This document shows positions 1 through 5,308 of a DNA stretch of 5,308 bases, piece after piece; the stretch's first letter is position 1; each line of letters starts with the position of its first letter. The position numbers and the translations under genes are program-made. Source of the stretch: CAYMST01 sp964393115. Its GTDB lineage: Bacteria > Bacteroidota > Bacteroidia > Cytophagales > Cyclobacteriaceae. The notes under the pieces are model-generated. The model was not told where the DNA came from. It searched no databases and was given only the letters and a program-made list of their open reading frames with translations. Where the stretch lies: positions 1 through 5,308 of the forward strand of contig CAYMST010000315.1 of NCBI GenBank assembly GCA_964393115.1, read 5' to 3'.

Positions 1-54
1 CCCGGAGGCGCTAGATCCTAAGTCTAGTGCGTCTACCAATTTCGCCACATCCGC
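1..54 (-). tRNA. tRNA-Leu (anticodon UAG), partial, 3' part outside window
   Basis: Read on the minus strand from 54 down to 1, the sequence folds as the 5' two thirds of a class II tRNA. It has a 7-nt acceptor strand GCGGATG, then TG, and a D-arm GCG...CGC with the AAATTGGTAGA loop typical of tRNA-Leu. A perfect 5-bp anticodon stem CTAGA/TCTAG encloses the loop CTTAGGA, giving anticodon UAG (plus-strand 18-20), which decodes CUA and probably other CUN leucine codons. The last visible bases GCCTCCGGG begin the long variable arm expected of tRNA-Leu. The T-arm and the 3' acceptor strand lie beyond position 1. The gene is divergent from the downstream rel gene. Confidence 0.93.
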
Positions 55-68
55 TAAAAATTGGTCTG

Positions 69-98
69 CAAAATTAGTTAATTTTTGTAAAGACACAA
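69..98 (-). promoter_or_regulatory. Bacteroidota-type promoter of the tRNA-Leu
   Basis: On the minus strand, TTG (plus coordinates 96-98) is followed after exactly 19 bases by TAATTTTG (76-69), a perfect match to the Bacteroidota primary-sigma -7 element TAnnTTTG; the phylum's consensus spacing is 19-21. Transcription would start around 60-65, a few bases upstream of the mature tRNA 5' end at 54. The match to the consensus is seen directly; promoter activity is inferred. No equally good promoter for the divergent rel gene was found in the same 79-bp gap. Confidence 0.75.
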
Positions 99-133
99 GT
101 AGACATTGTAAAAATATTAATTTATTTGCTCTG

Positions 134-2335
134 ATGGCAGAACAACAGCTAGTGCAGGAACAAGATAATTTAGTTAAGAGATATAGAAGACTCCTTCGAA
201 AGGCCAAGCCGGTACTCAAGGATGGAGATTTAAAGATCATAAGGCAAGCGTTTAATTTGGCTAATGAGGCGCACAAAGACATGCGTCGTAAGTCTGGTGA
301 ACCCTACATTTATCACCCATTAGAAGTGGCTGAAATCTGTGTCACAGAGATTGGTCTTGGTACAACTTCTATAGTAGCAGCACTATTACATGACGTTGTT
401 GAAGATACGGATTACACCTTAGACGACATCGAAAAGAAGTTTGGGAGGAAGGTCGCGAGCATTATTGATGGGTTAACGAAAATATCTGGTGTTTTTGATC
501 ATGGAAGTTCTCCTCAAGCTGAGAACTTTAGGAAGATGCTACTGACCCTTGCTGAAGACGTAAGGGTAATCCTGGTTAAACTAGCGGATCGACTTCATAA
601 TATGAGAACTCTTGGTTCTATGCCAAGACACAAGCAGCTTAAAATTGCTTCGGAAACGCAATTTCTTTATGCACCCTTGGCGCACAGGTTAGGTCTATAT
701 TCTATTAAATCAGAAATGGAAGACCTCTTCCTGAAATATACAGAAACAGAATCTTTTGATGAGATTAATGAGAAACTGGTGGACACCCGTCAGGCTAGGA
801 CTAGGATTATTCGGTCTTTTATTAAACCATTGGAAGAGTCTATCACTGGGTTAGGGTTTAAGATTGAAATTAAGGGACGAACTAAGTCAGTATATTCGAT
901 ATGGAATAAAATGCAAAAACAGGGAGTTCCATTTGAAGAAGTTTATGACCTCTTCGCTATTCGCATCATAATAGATACCGACCTTGAAAGTGAGAAGGCT
1001 GCCTGCTGGCAGGTTTATTCATTGGTAACCGATTACTACAAGCCGAATCCAGATCGATTGAGGGATTGGGTAAGTACTCCAAAAGCAAATGGTTATGAGT
1101 CCCTGCATACCACAGTAATGAGTGACAAGGGGCAATGGGTAGAGGTACAAATCCGAACTAAAAGAATGAATGAAATCGCAGAAAGGGGGTATGCTGCGCA
1201 CTGGAAGTACAAGGATAATGGTACACAGGAGTCGGGCATTGACAACTGGATAAGGAAAGTACGTGATGCGATAGAAGATAACGACTTATCAGCAATAGAA
1301 TTCGTCGATAATTTTAGATCCAACCTGTTTTCAGATGAAGTTTTCGTGTTTACTCCAAAAGGAGATCTAAAGACACTTCCAAGAGGTGCGACAACACTTG
1401 ATTTTGCTTTTGAAATTCATTCTCAAATTGGTGCCAGATGTATAGGTGCTAAAGCAAATCAAAAACTGGTGCCGTTAAATTATCAGTTAAAAAATGGTGA
1501 TCAGGTCGAGATCCTTACTTCCACGAAGCAAAAACCTTCGGAAGACTGGTTGCGGCATACCGTAACGTCCAAAGCGCGAACAAAAATAAAGGACCTTCTA
1601 AAAGAAGAACGAAAAACAGCAGAGGCAGAAGGTAAGGATATTTTAAAGCGTAAGCTTAAACAAATTAAGCTCGACCTTAATAATGACATTATCAACAACT
1701 TGGTAGCACTATTCAACATGCGTACACCAACTGACCTCTATTATAATGTAGGAAAGGGACGAATTAGCGGAGCTGAGATTAAGAAAATTAAAGACGTTAA
1801 GAACTTCCCCGTTCGTGTAAATAAGGCCCGAACGGTTGACCCCAAGTCGGTTGTCAAGCATATCGAACACAAAAATAAAAACGGGTCCGATATTTTGTTG
1901 TTGGGTGAGGACCTAGAGGAAATGGAGTATAAATATGCGAAATGCTGTAACCCAATTCCTGGTGACGATGTTTTTGGCTTTGTCACCATAAATGAAGGAA
2001 TTAAAATTCATAGGACTAATTGTCCGAATGCTATTGAACTCATGTCGAATTATGGCTACCGAATAATTAAAGCAAAGTGGACATCTGAACAAAAATTTTC
2101 ATTTTTATCAGAGCTTAAAGTGGTAGGGATTGACAGGATAGGAATGATCAACGATATCACTGGGATAATCTCTAGTTCATTGAAAGTCAACATGAAATCT
2201 GTTAAAATAGAAACCGATGGAGGTATTTTTGAAGGAATGATTGAGCTCTATGTCAATGACACCGGACACTTAGAAAAGTTGATTTCGCAAATCGAAACTA
2301 TCAATGGTGTAGTTAATGTTTCAAGAATAAAATGA
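134..2335 (+). CDS. Bifunctional (p)ppGpp synthetase/hydrolase, RelA/SpoT (RSH) family
   Basis: This 733-residue cytosolic enzyme makes (p)ppGpp from ATP and GTP/GDP and also hydrolyses it to GDP/GTP plus pyrophosphate, controlling the stringent response. Domains in order: HD hydrolase at about 40-190 with the metal ligand set H61, H86-D87, D152 and catalytic E90-D91 (HDVVEDT); synthetase at about 240-360 with GRTKS (R249, K251), Mg-binding D272 (DLFAIRI), NGYESLH (Y321, H325) and catalytic E337 (VEVQIRT); TGS at about 401-463; a helical region; a zinc-finger/RIS module with C604-C605 (CCNPIPGDD), H626 and C630; and a C-terminal ACT domain at about 655-733. Length and order are those of full-size RSH. 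Both active sites look intact, so I call it bifunctional (Rel/SpoT type) and leave the relA/spoT symbol open. The ATG at 134 gives the family's usual N-terminus. No clear promoter or Shine-Dalgarno sequence is visible before it. Confidence 0.96.
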   Translation: MAEQQLVQEQDNLVKRYRRLLRKAKPVLKDGDLKIIRQAFNLANEAHKDMRRKSGEPYIYHPLEVAEICVTEIGLGTTSIVAALLHDVVEDTDYTLDDIEKKFGRKVASIIDGLTKISGVFDHGSSPQAENFRKMLLTLAEDVRVILVKLADRLHNMRTLGSMPRHKQLKIASETQFLYAPLAHRLGLYSIKSEMEDLFLKYTETESFDEINEKLVDTRQARTRIIRSFIKPLEESITGLGFKIEIKGRTKSVYSIWNKMQKQGVPFEEVYDLFAIRIIIDTDLESEKAACWQVYSLVTDYYKPNPDRLRDWVSTPKANGYESLHTTVMSDKGQWVEVQIRTKRMNEIAERGYAAHWKYKDNGTQESGIDNWIRKVRDAIEDNDLSAIEFVDNFRSNLFSDEVFVFTPKGDLKTLPRGATTLDFAFEIHSQIGARCIGAKANQKLVPLNYQLKNGDQVEILTSTKQKPSEDWLRHTVTSKARTKIKDLLKEERKTAEAEGKDILKRKLKQIKLDLNNDIINNLVALFNMRTPTDLYYNVGKGRISGAEIKKIKDVKNFPVRVNKARTVDPKSVVKHIEHKNKNGSDILLLGEDLEEMEYKYAKCCNPIPGDDVFGFVTINEGIKIHRTNCPNAIELMSNYGYRIIKAKWTSEQKFSFLSELKVVGIDRIGMINDITGIISSSLKVNMKSVKIETDGGIFEGMIELYVNDTGHLEKLISQIETINGVVNVSRIK

Positions 2336-2344
2336 TTTCTTTGC

Positions 2345-2352
2345 TACCTTTG
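2345..2352 (+). promoter_or_regulatory. Bacteroidota -7 promoter element before the fur-like gene
   Basis: TACCTTTG matches TAnnTTTG perfectly and lies 31 bases before the ATG at 2383, implying a leader of roughly 20-28 nt. The -33 element is poor: the nearest candidate is TTTC at 2319-2322, at a spacing of 22. The element begins ten bases after the rel stop codon, so the fur-STAS pair can be transcribed separately from rel. No terminator hairpin separates rel from this gene, so read-through from rel is also possible. Confidence 0.6.
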
Positions 2353-2382
2353 TATGTATTTTATTGGTAGGCAACCATTTGG

Positions 2383-2832
2383 ATGGCGTTGAACGAGAGG
2401 GTATTCGAAGAAGTAAAAACGATTTTTACGAAGTATTTAGAAAATAAGGGATTGAGAAAAACGCCAGAGCGTTTCGCAATTCTGGAAGAGATATACAGCA
2501 AAAATGGACATTTTGATGCTGAATCGCTGTATATCAGCATGAAAAACAAGAATTACCGGGTCAGCAGGGCCACTGTGTATAATTCACTGGACCTACTGGT
2601 TGAATGTGATTTGGTTACCAAACATCAGTTTGGACAAAACCAATCACAGTACGAACGGTCATATGGGTTTAAGCAACATGATCATATCCTAATGGATGGT
2701 TCCGATCAGGTGCTGGAATTTTGTGATCCAAGAATACAGAATATTAAAAACACATTAGAGGAGATGTTTGATATTGAAATCACACATCATAGCCTCTATT
2801 TTTTTGCTAAAAAGAAAAATCAAAAACAATGA
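2383..2832 (+). CDS. Fur-family transcriptional regulator lacking the CxxC structural-zinc motif
   Basis: A 149-residue metal-responsive-type DNA-binding regulator of the Fur/Zur/PerR superfamily. The N-terminal winged helix (about 15-82) shows the family signature LRKTPERFAILEEIY, then GHFDAESLY and SRATVYNSLDLL, the recognition-helix region. The dimerisation/metal domain follows, with HDH (99-101), QVLEFCD (109-115) and THHSLYFF (134-141). Aligned by eye to E. coli Fur, the S2-site ligands are kept (H43, E91, H99, H101, E112). The CxxC pair expected after HDHxxC is M104 and S107, and the only cysteines are C75 and C114. Two residues of the other regulatory site also differ (Q98, Q119), although D100 and H136 remain. 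It is therefore a divergent Fur-type protein, and its sensed metal cannot be told from sequence. Its stop overlaps the STAS start by four bases, which suggests translational coupling. Family confidence is high; the specific function is unknown. Confidence 0.9.
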   Translation: MALNERVFEEVKTIFTKYLENKGLRKTPERFAILEEIYSKNGHFDAESLYISMKNKNYRVSRATVYNSLDLLVECDLVTKHQFGQNQSQYERSYGFKQHDHILMDGSDQVLEFCDPRIQNIKNTLEEMFDIEITHHSLYFFAKKKNQKQ

Positions 2833-3170
2833 ATTGGTCTTATTCCTCGGATATCGATGGCGAGGTTGCTGTAATGAGCTTAAATGGCGACTTAATCGGA
2901 GAGAAAAATGGTCCTAGCTTAATAGAAGGTGTTAATGATTGCATCAATCAAAAAGCAAAAACTGGACTGATAGATATTTCAAATGTTCGCTACATGAATA
3001 GTAGCGGGATTGGAGTATTGATTACGGTGATGACCAAATTCAGAAATGTAGGTGGAGATATTTTATTGGTAAATCCTTCTGAGCATGTGAAAAAACTGTT
3101 GTTGATCACTAAGCTCAATAATATTTTTAACATATATGACAGCTTAGAAGAGGCAAAGGCTTCGCTGTGA
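2829..3170 (+). CDS. STAS-domain protein, anti-sigma factor antagonist type
   Basis: A 113-residue protein consisting of one STAS domain, the fold of SpoIIAA/RsbV anti-anti-sigma factors. The pattern is a beta strand with SLNGDLIGE (17-25), a strand with TGLIDISNV (45-53), then MNSSGIGVL (56-64), followed by GGDILLVNP (75-83) and VKKLLLITKLNNIFNIYDS (87-105). S58 falls at the same position as the serine phosphorylated by the partner kinase in B. subtilis SpoIIAA, with N57 in place of the usual aspartate. There is no signal peptide or membrane segment, so it is cytosolic. The start ATG overlaps the fur-like stop (ATGA, 2829-2832), and a terminator follows 45 bases after its stop. No HATPase_c kinase/anti-sigma gene, PP2C phosphatase or sigma factor is visible here, so its partner is unknown. 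An alternative is a scaffold role in another STAS-containing complex. Confidence 0.9.
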   Translation: MNWSYSSDIDGEVAVMSLNGDLIGEKNGPSLIEGVNDCINQKAKTGLIDISNVRYMNSSGIGVLITVMTKFRNVGGDILLVNPSEHVKKLLLITKLNNIFNIYDSLEEAKASL

Positions 3171-3214
3171 TTGAATAAATCCAAGCAATAGTTTTTGTGA
3201 GCGCGATTAATTTT

Positions 3215-3248
3215 AGGGAAGTCCAGAAAGGATTCCCTTTTTGTTTTG
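3215..3248 (+). terminator. Intrinsic terminator of the fur-like/STAS operon
   Basis: AGGGAA (3215-3220) pairs with TTCCCT (3233-3238). Inside, after one bulged G, TCC (3222-3224) pairs with GGA (3230-3232) around the loop AGAAA. The stem runs into TTTTTGTTTTG. It lies 45 bases after the STAS stop and 23 bases before the purA ATG, so the operon should end here. If purA transcription begins upstream of it, the same hairpin would sit in the purA leader. Confidence 0.8.
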
Positions 3249-3270
3249 TATAAATAGTTCGATAAAAGAT

Positions 3271-4557
3271 ATGGCTGTAGATGTTCTACTAGGCCTTCAA
3301 TGGGGAGATGAAGGTAAGGGGAAGATTGTGGATGTGTTGGCTCCTCAATATCAAATGGTATCAAGATTTCAAGGAGGTCCTAATGCTGGGCATACCTTGG
3401 AGTTTGACGGAATAAAGCACGTATTACATCAAGTTCCGTCTGGCGTGTTCCGAAAAGACATCAAGAATGTTGTAGGTAATGGGGTAGTATTGGATCCAGT
3501 TATTTTTGCCAAAGAGTTAGAGAAGTTGGATGAGATGTCGATCGACTTTCGAGATAATCTATTCGTTTCGAAAAAGGCACAGCTTATTTTACCAACGCAT
3601 CGATTACTGGATGCTGCGTATGAAAAGTCAAAAGGAGACAAGAAAATTGGCTCAACTTTGAAAGGAATAGGCCCGACATACCAAGACAAAACGGCAAGAG
3701 TAGGTTTGAGAGTTGGGGATGTTCTGTGCGTTGATTTTGATGAGAAGCTAAAGGCAATTACGGAGAGACATAAGGCCATTTTGGATTGGTATCAGTTTGA
3801 ATACAATCTTGAGCCGCTAATGACGACTTTCAAAGAATCTGTTGAAAAGATTAAAAAGCTTAAGTTGGTTGATAGTGAGTATGTAACTAACTCTGAAATA
3901 AAAGATGGGGGTAGGATACTAGCTGAAGGAGCTCAAGGTGCGTTACTCGATGTTGATTTTGGAAGCTACCCTTTTGTGACAAGTTCAAATACCATCACCG
4001 CTGGTGCCTGTACCGGGCTAGGTGTAGCCCCTTCAAAGATCAATGAGGTTTTTGGGATCTTTAAAGCATATTGCACCAGAGTGGGGAGTGGTCCGTTTCC
4101 TACTGAACTCAACGACGAAGTAGGTGAAAAGATTAGAAAAGAAGGAGGTGAGTTTGGTGCCACCACTGGAAGACCTCGTAGATGCGGCTGGTTGGATTTA
4201 CCAGCCTTAAAGTATTCGATCATGTTAAATGGCACAACGCAATTATTTATGACCAAAGCAGATGTGTTAAGTGCTTTTAGTGAAATTTTCGTTTGTACTC
4301 ATTACGAGATGGCCGATGGTACCACAACTGATCAAATTCCGTATGATTTGGGTGTAGAGGGATTAAAACCTGTCTACAGGTCATTCAAGGGTTGGGATAA
4401 AGACTTATCTGGAATCACGACCTATGAGGAGCTTCCCGCTGAGCTTCATGATTATGTCGACTATTTAGAGAAGGAATTAGAAGTGCCAATCAATATCGTC
4501 TCAGTAGGGCCGGACCGCGAGCAAACAATATTTAAAAATGAGGTAGTATTCGCTTAA
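3271..4557 (+). CDS. purA: Adenylosuccinate synthetase (IMP--aspartate ligase)
   Basis: A 428-residue cytosolic enzyme joining IMP and aspartate with GTP hydrolysis to give adenylosuccinate, the first committed step from IMP to AMP. Hallmarks in order: GLQWGDEGKGK (8-18) with catalytic D13; GGPNAGHTL (35-43) with H41; NGVVLDP (70-76); STLKGIGPTYQDKTAR (128-143) with R143; EGAQGALLDVDFGSYPFVTSS (219-239, Q222); CTRVGSGPFPTEL (268-280); TTGRPRRCGW (298-307); TKAD (328-331), the guanine-specificity motif; and VGPDR (412-416). The length is normal (E. coli about 432) and no motif is missing. The frame is open back to a TTG at 3241, but that codon lies in the terminator T-tract. The ATG at 3271 starts directly with the conserved MxVDVxLGxQWGDEGKGK end, so it is the better start. 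A strong terminator lies 34 bases after the stop. In other bacteria PurA is inhibited by (p)ppGpp, which fits its place near rel. Confidence 0.97.
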   Translation: MAVDVLLGLQWGDEGKGKIVDVLAPQYQMVSRFQGGPNAGHTLEFDGIKHVLHQVPSGVFRKDIKNVVGNGVVLDPVIFAKELEKLDEMSIDFRDNLFVSKKAQLILPTHRLLDAAYEKSKGDKKIGSTLKGIGPTYQDKTARVGLRVGDVLCVDFDEKLKAITERHKAILDWYQFEYNLEPLMTTFKESVEKIKKLKLVDSEYVTNSEIKDGGRILAEGAQGALLDVDFGSYPFVTSSNTITAGACTGLGVAPSKINEVFGIFKAYCTRVGSGPFPTELNDEVGEKIRKEGGEFGATTGRPRRCGWLDLPALKYSIMLNGTTQLFMTKADVLSAFSEIFVCTHYEMADGTTTDQIPYDLGVEGLKPVYRSFKGWDKDLSGITTYEELPAELHDYVDYLEKELEVPINIVSVGPDREQTIFKNEVVFA

Positions 4558-4591
4558 GAATCATCTCATCGCTCATTTAGAAGAAAAACAG

Positions 4592-4617
4592 AAGGCAGCC
4601 ATTGAGCTGCCTTTTTT
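4592..4617 (+). terminator. Intrinsic terminator after purA
   Basis: A perfect 8-bp stem AAGGCAGC (4592-4599)/GCTGCCTT (4606-4613) with loop CATTGA is followed by a run of six T (4612-4617). It is a textbook Rho-independent terminator 34 bases beyond the purA stop. The other strand lacks a good T-run after the stem, so it is mainly one-directional. Confidence 0.9.
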
Positions 4618-4619
4618 GG

Positions 4620-4649
4620 GACCATTTGAAACTAGACTTTCAAATGGTC
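4620..4649. repeat. Perfect 12-bp inverted repeat (second hairpin after purA)
   Basis: GACCATTTGAAA (4620-4631) and TTTCAAATGGTC (4638-4649) are exact inverted copies separated by CTAGAC. The hairpin begins three bases after the T-run of the purA terminator. As RNA it would form a stable stem, extendable by two G-U pairs. Its tail, TTGTTGT, is a poor U-tract. It could be a backup terminator, a 3'-end protecting structure, a protein-binding palindrome, or a relic of a small mobile element. The symmetry is certain; the role is unknown. Confidence 0.8.
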
Positions 4650-4743
4650 TTGTTGTATACAGGTCGTCAGTTTCGACCCACAAACGGATGTTATTTAACG
4701 TGAATATCGGATAAGGAATAAGTGATGATTTGATATGAAAAAA

Positions 4744-4802
4744 GGCTGTTTTTGAGTATATTAAAGTGTTGAGGCTCAATATTTTAAACTCAAATAACAG
4801 CC
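4744..4802. repeat. 59-nt imperfect palindrome in front of the transposase start
   Basis: The outer arms GGCTGTT (4744-4750)/AACAGCC (4796-4802) and TTTGAGT (4751-4757)/ACTCAAA (4788-4794) are exact, with one bulged T (4795). After a three-base bulge (ATA, 4758-4760), 4761-4771 pairs with 4777-4787 in eleven further pairs, two of them G-U wobbles. The loop is AGGCT. The hairpin ends three bases before the transposase ATG. It could hold part of the insertion sequence's terminal repeat, act as a transposase-binding site, or in mRNA hide the translation start and so damp read-through expression. Confidence 0.75.
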
Positions 4803-4805
4803 CTT

Positions 4806-5308
4806 ATGCTTAGAGATAAAGTTACTGAATTTTTTGTTGATGTGGATGACTTCTGTAAGGAGTTTGAACATCAAATTGCTAAACACCTTATCGAATCCAA
4901 AAAAGAAGGATCTAGGAACAGAGCATCTCAACTTTCTGATTCAGAGATCATTAGTTTGTTGATCTTGTTCCATTATGGACAATTCACCAACTTCAAAGCA
5001 TTTTATACCCAATATGTTCAAGTTCATTTGGACGACCTGTTTCCAAACTTAGTTTCTTACCAAAGATTTGTTGCCTTGAAGAAAAAAGTTGCTGTGCCAC
5101 TCATGATGTTCTTGAAAAACAAGACGTTAGGAAAATGTAGAGGAATTAGCTTTGTGGACTCTACTCATGTGAAAGTTTGTCATAATCGAAGAATACACCA
5201 ACATAAAACCTTTAAAGATGTCGCGCAAAGAGGATATTGTTCTATTGGATGGTTCTTTGGGTTCAAATTACATCTTATTATCAATGATCGAGGTGAAATT
5301 ATCTCCTT
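4806..5308 (+). CDS. IS982-family DDE transposase, N-terminal part (runs off the window)
   Basis: An uninterrupted frame of 167 complete codons from the ATG at 4806 to the window end, starting MLRDKVTEFFVDVDDFCKEF. Features matching IS982-family transposases are an N-terminal DDFCKEFE segment; LSDSEIISLLILFHYGQFTNFKAFY (about 43-67), typical of the family; FPNLVSYQRFVAL; then GISFVDSTHVKVCHNRR with the first catalytic aspartate D118 (VDST). GWFFGFKLHLIINDRGEI follows (about 147-164). The later catalytic D and E (in IS982 relatives near GDKGY and IIETVNDQLK) lie beyond 5308, so I cannot tell whether the gene is complete. There is no frameshift or stop in the visible part. The enzyme would cut and join the ends of its own element. 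An alternative start is not needed. Confidence 0.92.
   Translation, partial: MLRDKVTEFFVDVDDFCKEFEHQIAKHLIESKKEGSRNRASQLSDSEIISLLILFHYGQFTNFKAFYTQYVQVHLDDLFPNLVSYQRFVALKKKVAVPLMMFLKNKTLGKCRGISFVDSTHVKVCHNRRIHQHKTFKDVAQRGYCSIGWFFGFKLHLIINDRGEIIS

Larger units (their letters stand above)
4742..5308 (+). mobile_element. Insertion sequence of the IS982 family, left part only
   Basis: The element is identified by its transposase (from 4806), which is of IS982 type. The left boundary is not proven. I place it tentatively at the outer edge of the palindrome beginning AAGGCTGTT (4742), 64 bases before the transposase ATG, a plausible distance for the end of such an element. The right end, the matching terminal inverted repeat and any target duplication lie outside the window. 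It sits downstream of the purA terminator in the same orientation, so it has not damaged purA. Confidence 0.6.

Noticed and set aside
121..128. TTTATTTG as a -7 element for rel
   Set aside because: One mismatch at the important A, no TTG at 19-21 bases upstream, and it would leave almost no leader before the ATG at 134.
1019..1989. Minus-strand open frames of 60-82 codons inside rel
   Set aside because: Antisense to conserved RSH domains, with no independent support.
2372..2391. Small inverted repeat CAACCAT/ATGgcGTTG over the fur-like start codon, possible operator or start-masking hairpin
   Set aside because: Only seven pairs with a two-base bulge and a four-base loop; too weak to claim without conservation data.
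3241..3270. Ten-residue N-terminal extension of PurA from the TTG at 3241
   Set aside because: The TTG is part of the terminator T-tract, and the family's conserved N-terminus starts right at the ATG at 3271.
2990..3364. 124-codon minus-strand open frame across the STAS end and purA start
   Set aside because: It lies antisense to two well-supported genes, crosses the terminator, and its translation shows no recognisable domain.
3429..4256. Minus-strand open frames of 116 and 96 codons inside purA
   Set aside because: They mirror purA codon structure, have no family resemblance and no promoter; shadows of the coding strand.
4573..4779. 68-codon minus-strand open frame between purA and the insertion sequence
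   Set aside because: It runs through the purA terminator, the perfect inverted repeat and part of the palindrome, and shows no domain or promoter.
4558..4805. CRISPR-like or tandem-repeat structure
   Set aside because: The symmetric elements here are inverted pairs of different sequence; no direct repeat with regular spacing is seen.

Overview
The window looks like a chromosomal segment of a Bacteroidota bacterium, perhaps of the Cytophagia/Flammeovirga-type branch; the phylum is fairly sure, the lower rank is a guess. The DNA is moderately AT-rich, and no purine-rich ribosome binding sites precede the genes. Two promoters carry the phylum-specific -7 element TAnnTTTG: one upstream of a tRNA-Leu on the minus strand, one upstream of a Fur-family gene. 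The proteins and the order rel/spoT - fur-like - STAS - purA also read as Bacteroidota.

Layout: positions 1-54 hold the 5' part of a tRNA-Leu (anticodon UAG) on the minus strand, cut by the window edge, with its promoter at 69-98. Divergent to it, 134-2335 encodes a full-length bifunctional (p)ppGpp synthetase/hydrolase of the RelA/SpoT family. After 47 bases with their own -7 element come a Fur-family regulator (2383-2832) and a single-domain STAS protein (2829-3170). These two genes overlap by four bases (ATGA) and end at an intrinsic terminator (3215-3248). Then comes purA, adenylosuccinate synthetase (best start 3271, stop 4557), followed by a strong terminator (4592-4617) and, three bases later, a perfect 12-bp inverted repeat (4620-4649). 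I see no gene in 4650-4740. From about 4742 to the end lies the left part of an IS982-family insertion sequence: a long imperfect palindrome (4744-4802) directly in front of a transposase gene that starts at 4806 and runs off the window.

Functionally, the core is a housekeeping neighbourhood. RSH makes and degrades the alarmone (p)ppGpp from GTP/GDP, while PurA spends GTP to commit IMP to AMP and is a known (p)ppGpp-sensitive enzyme in other bacteria. The Fur-like protein and the STAS protein between them are probably co-translated regulators. The most unusual gene-level feature is that the Fur-like protein keeps one metal-site ligand set but has lost the CxxC structural-zinc motif. I do not see a clear undescribed multi-gene system; the points worth a second look are the atypical Fur-like/STAS pair and the palindromic structures at and before the insertion sequence.
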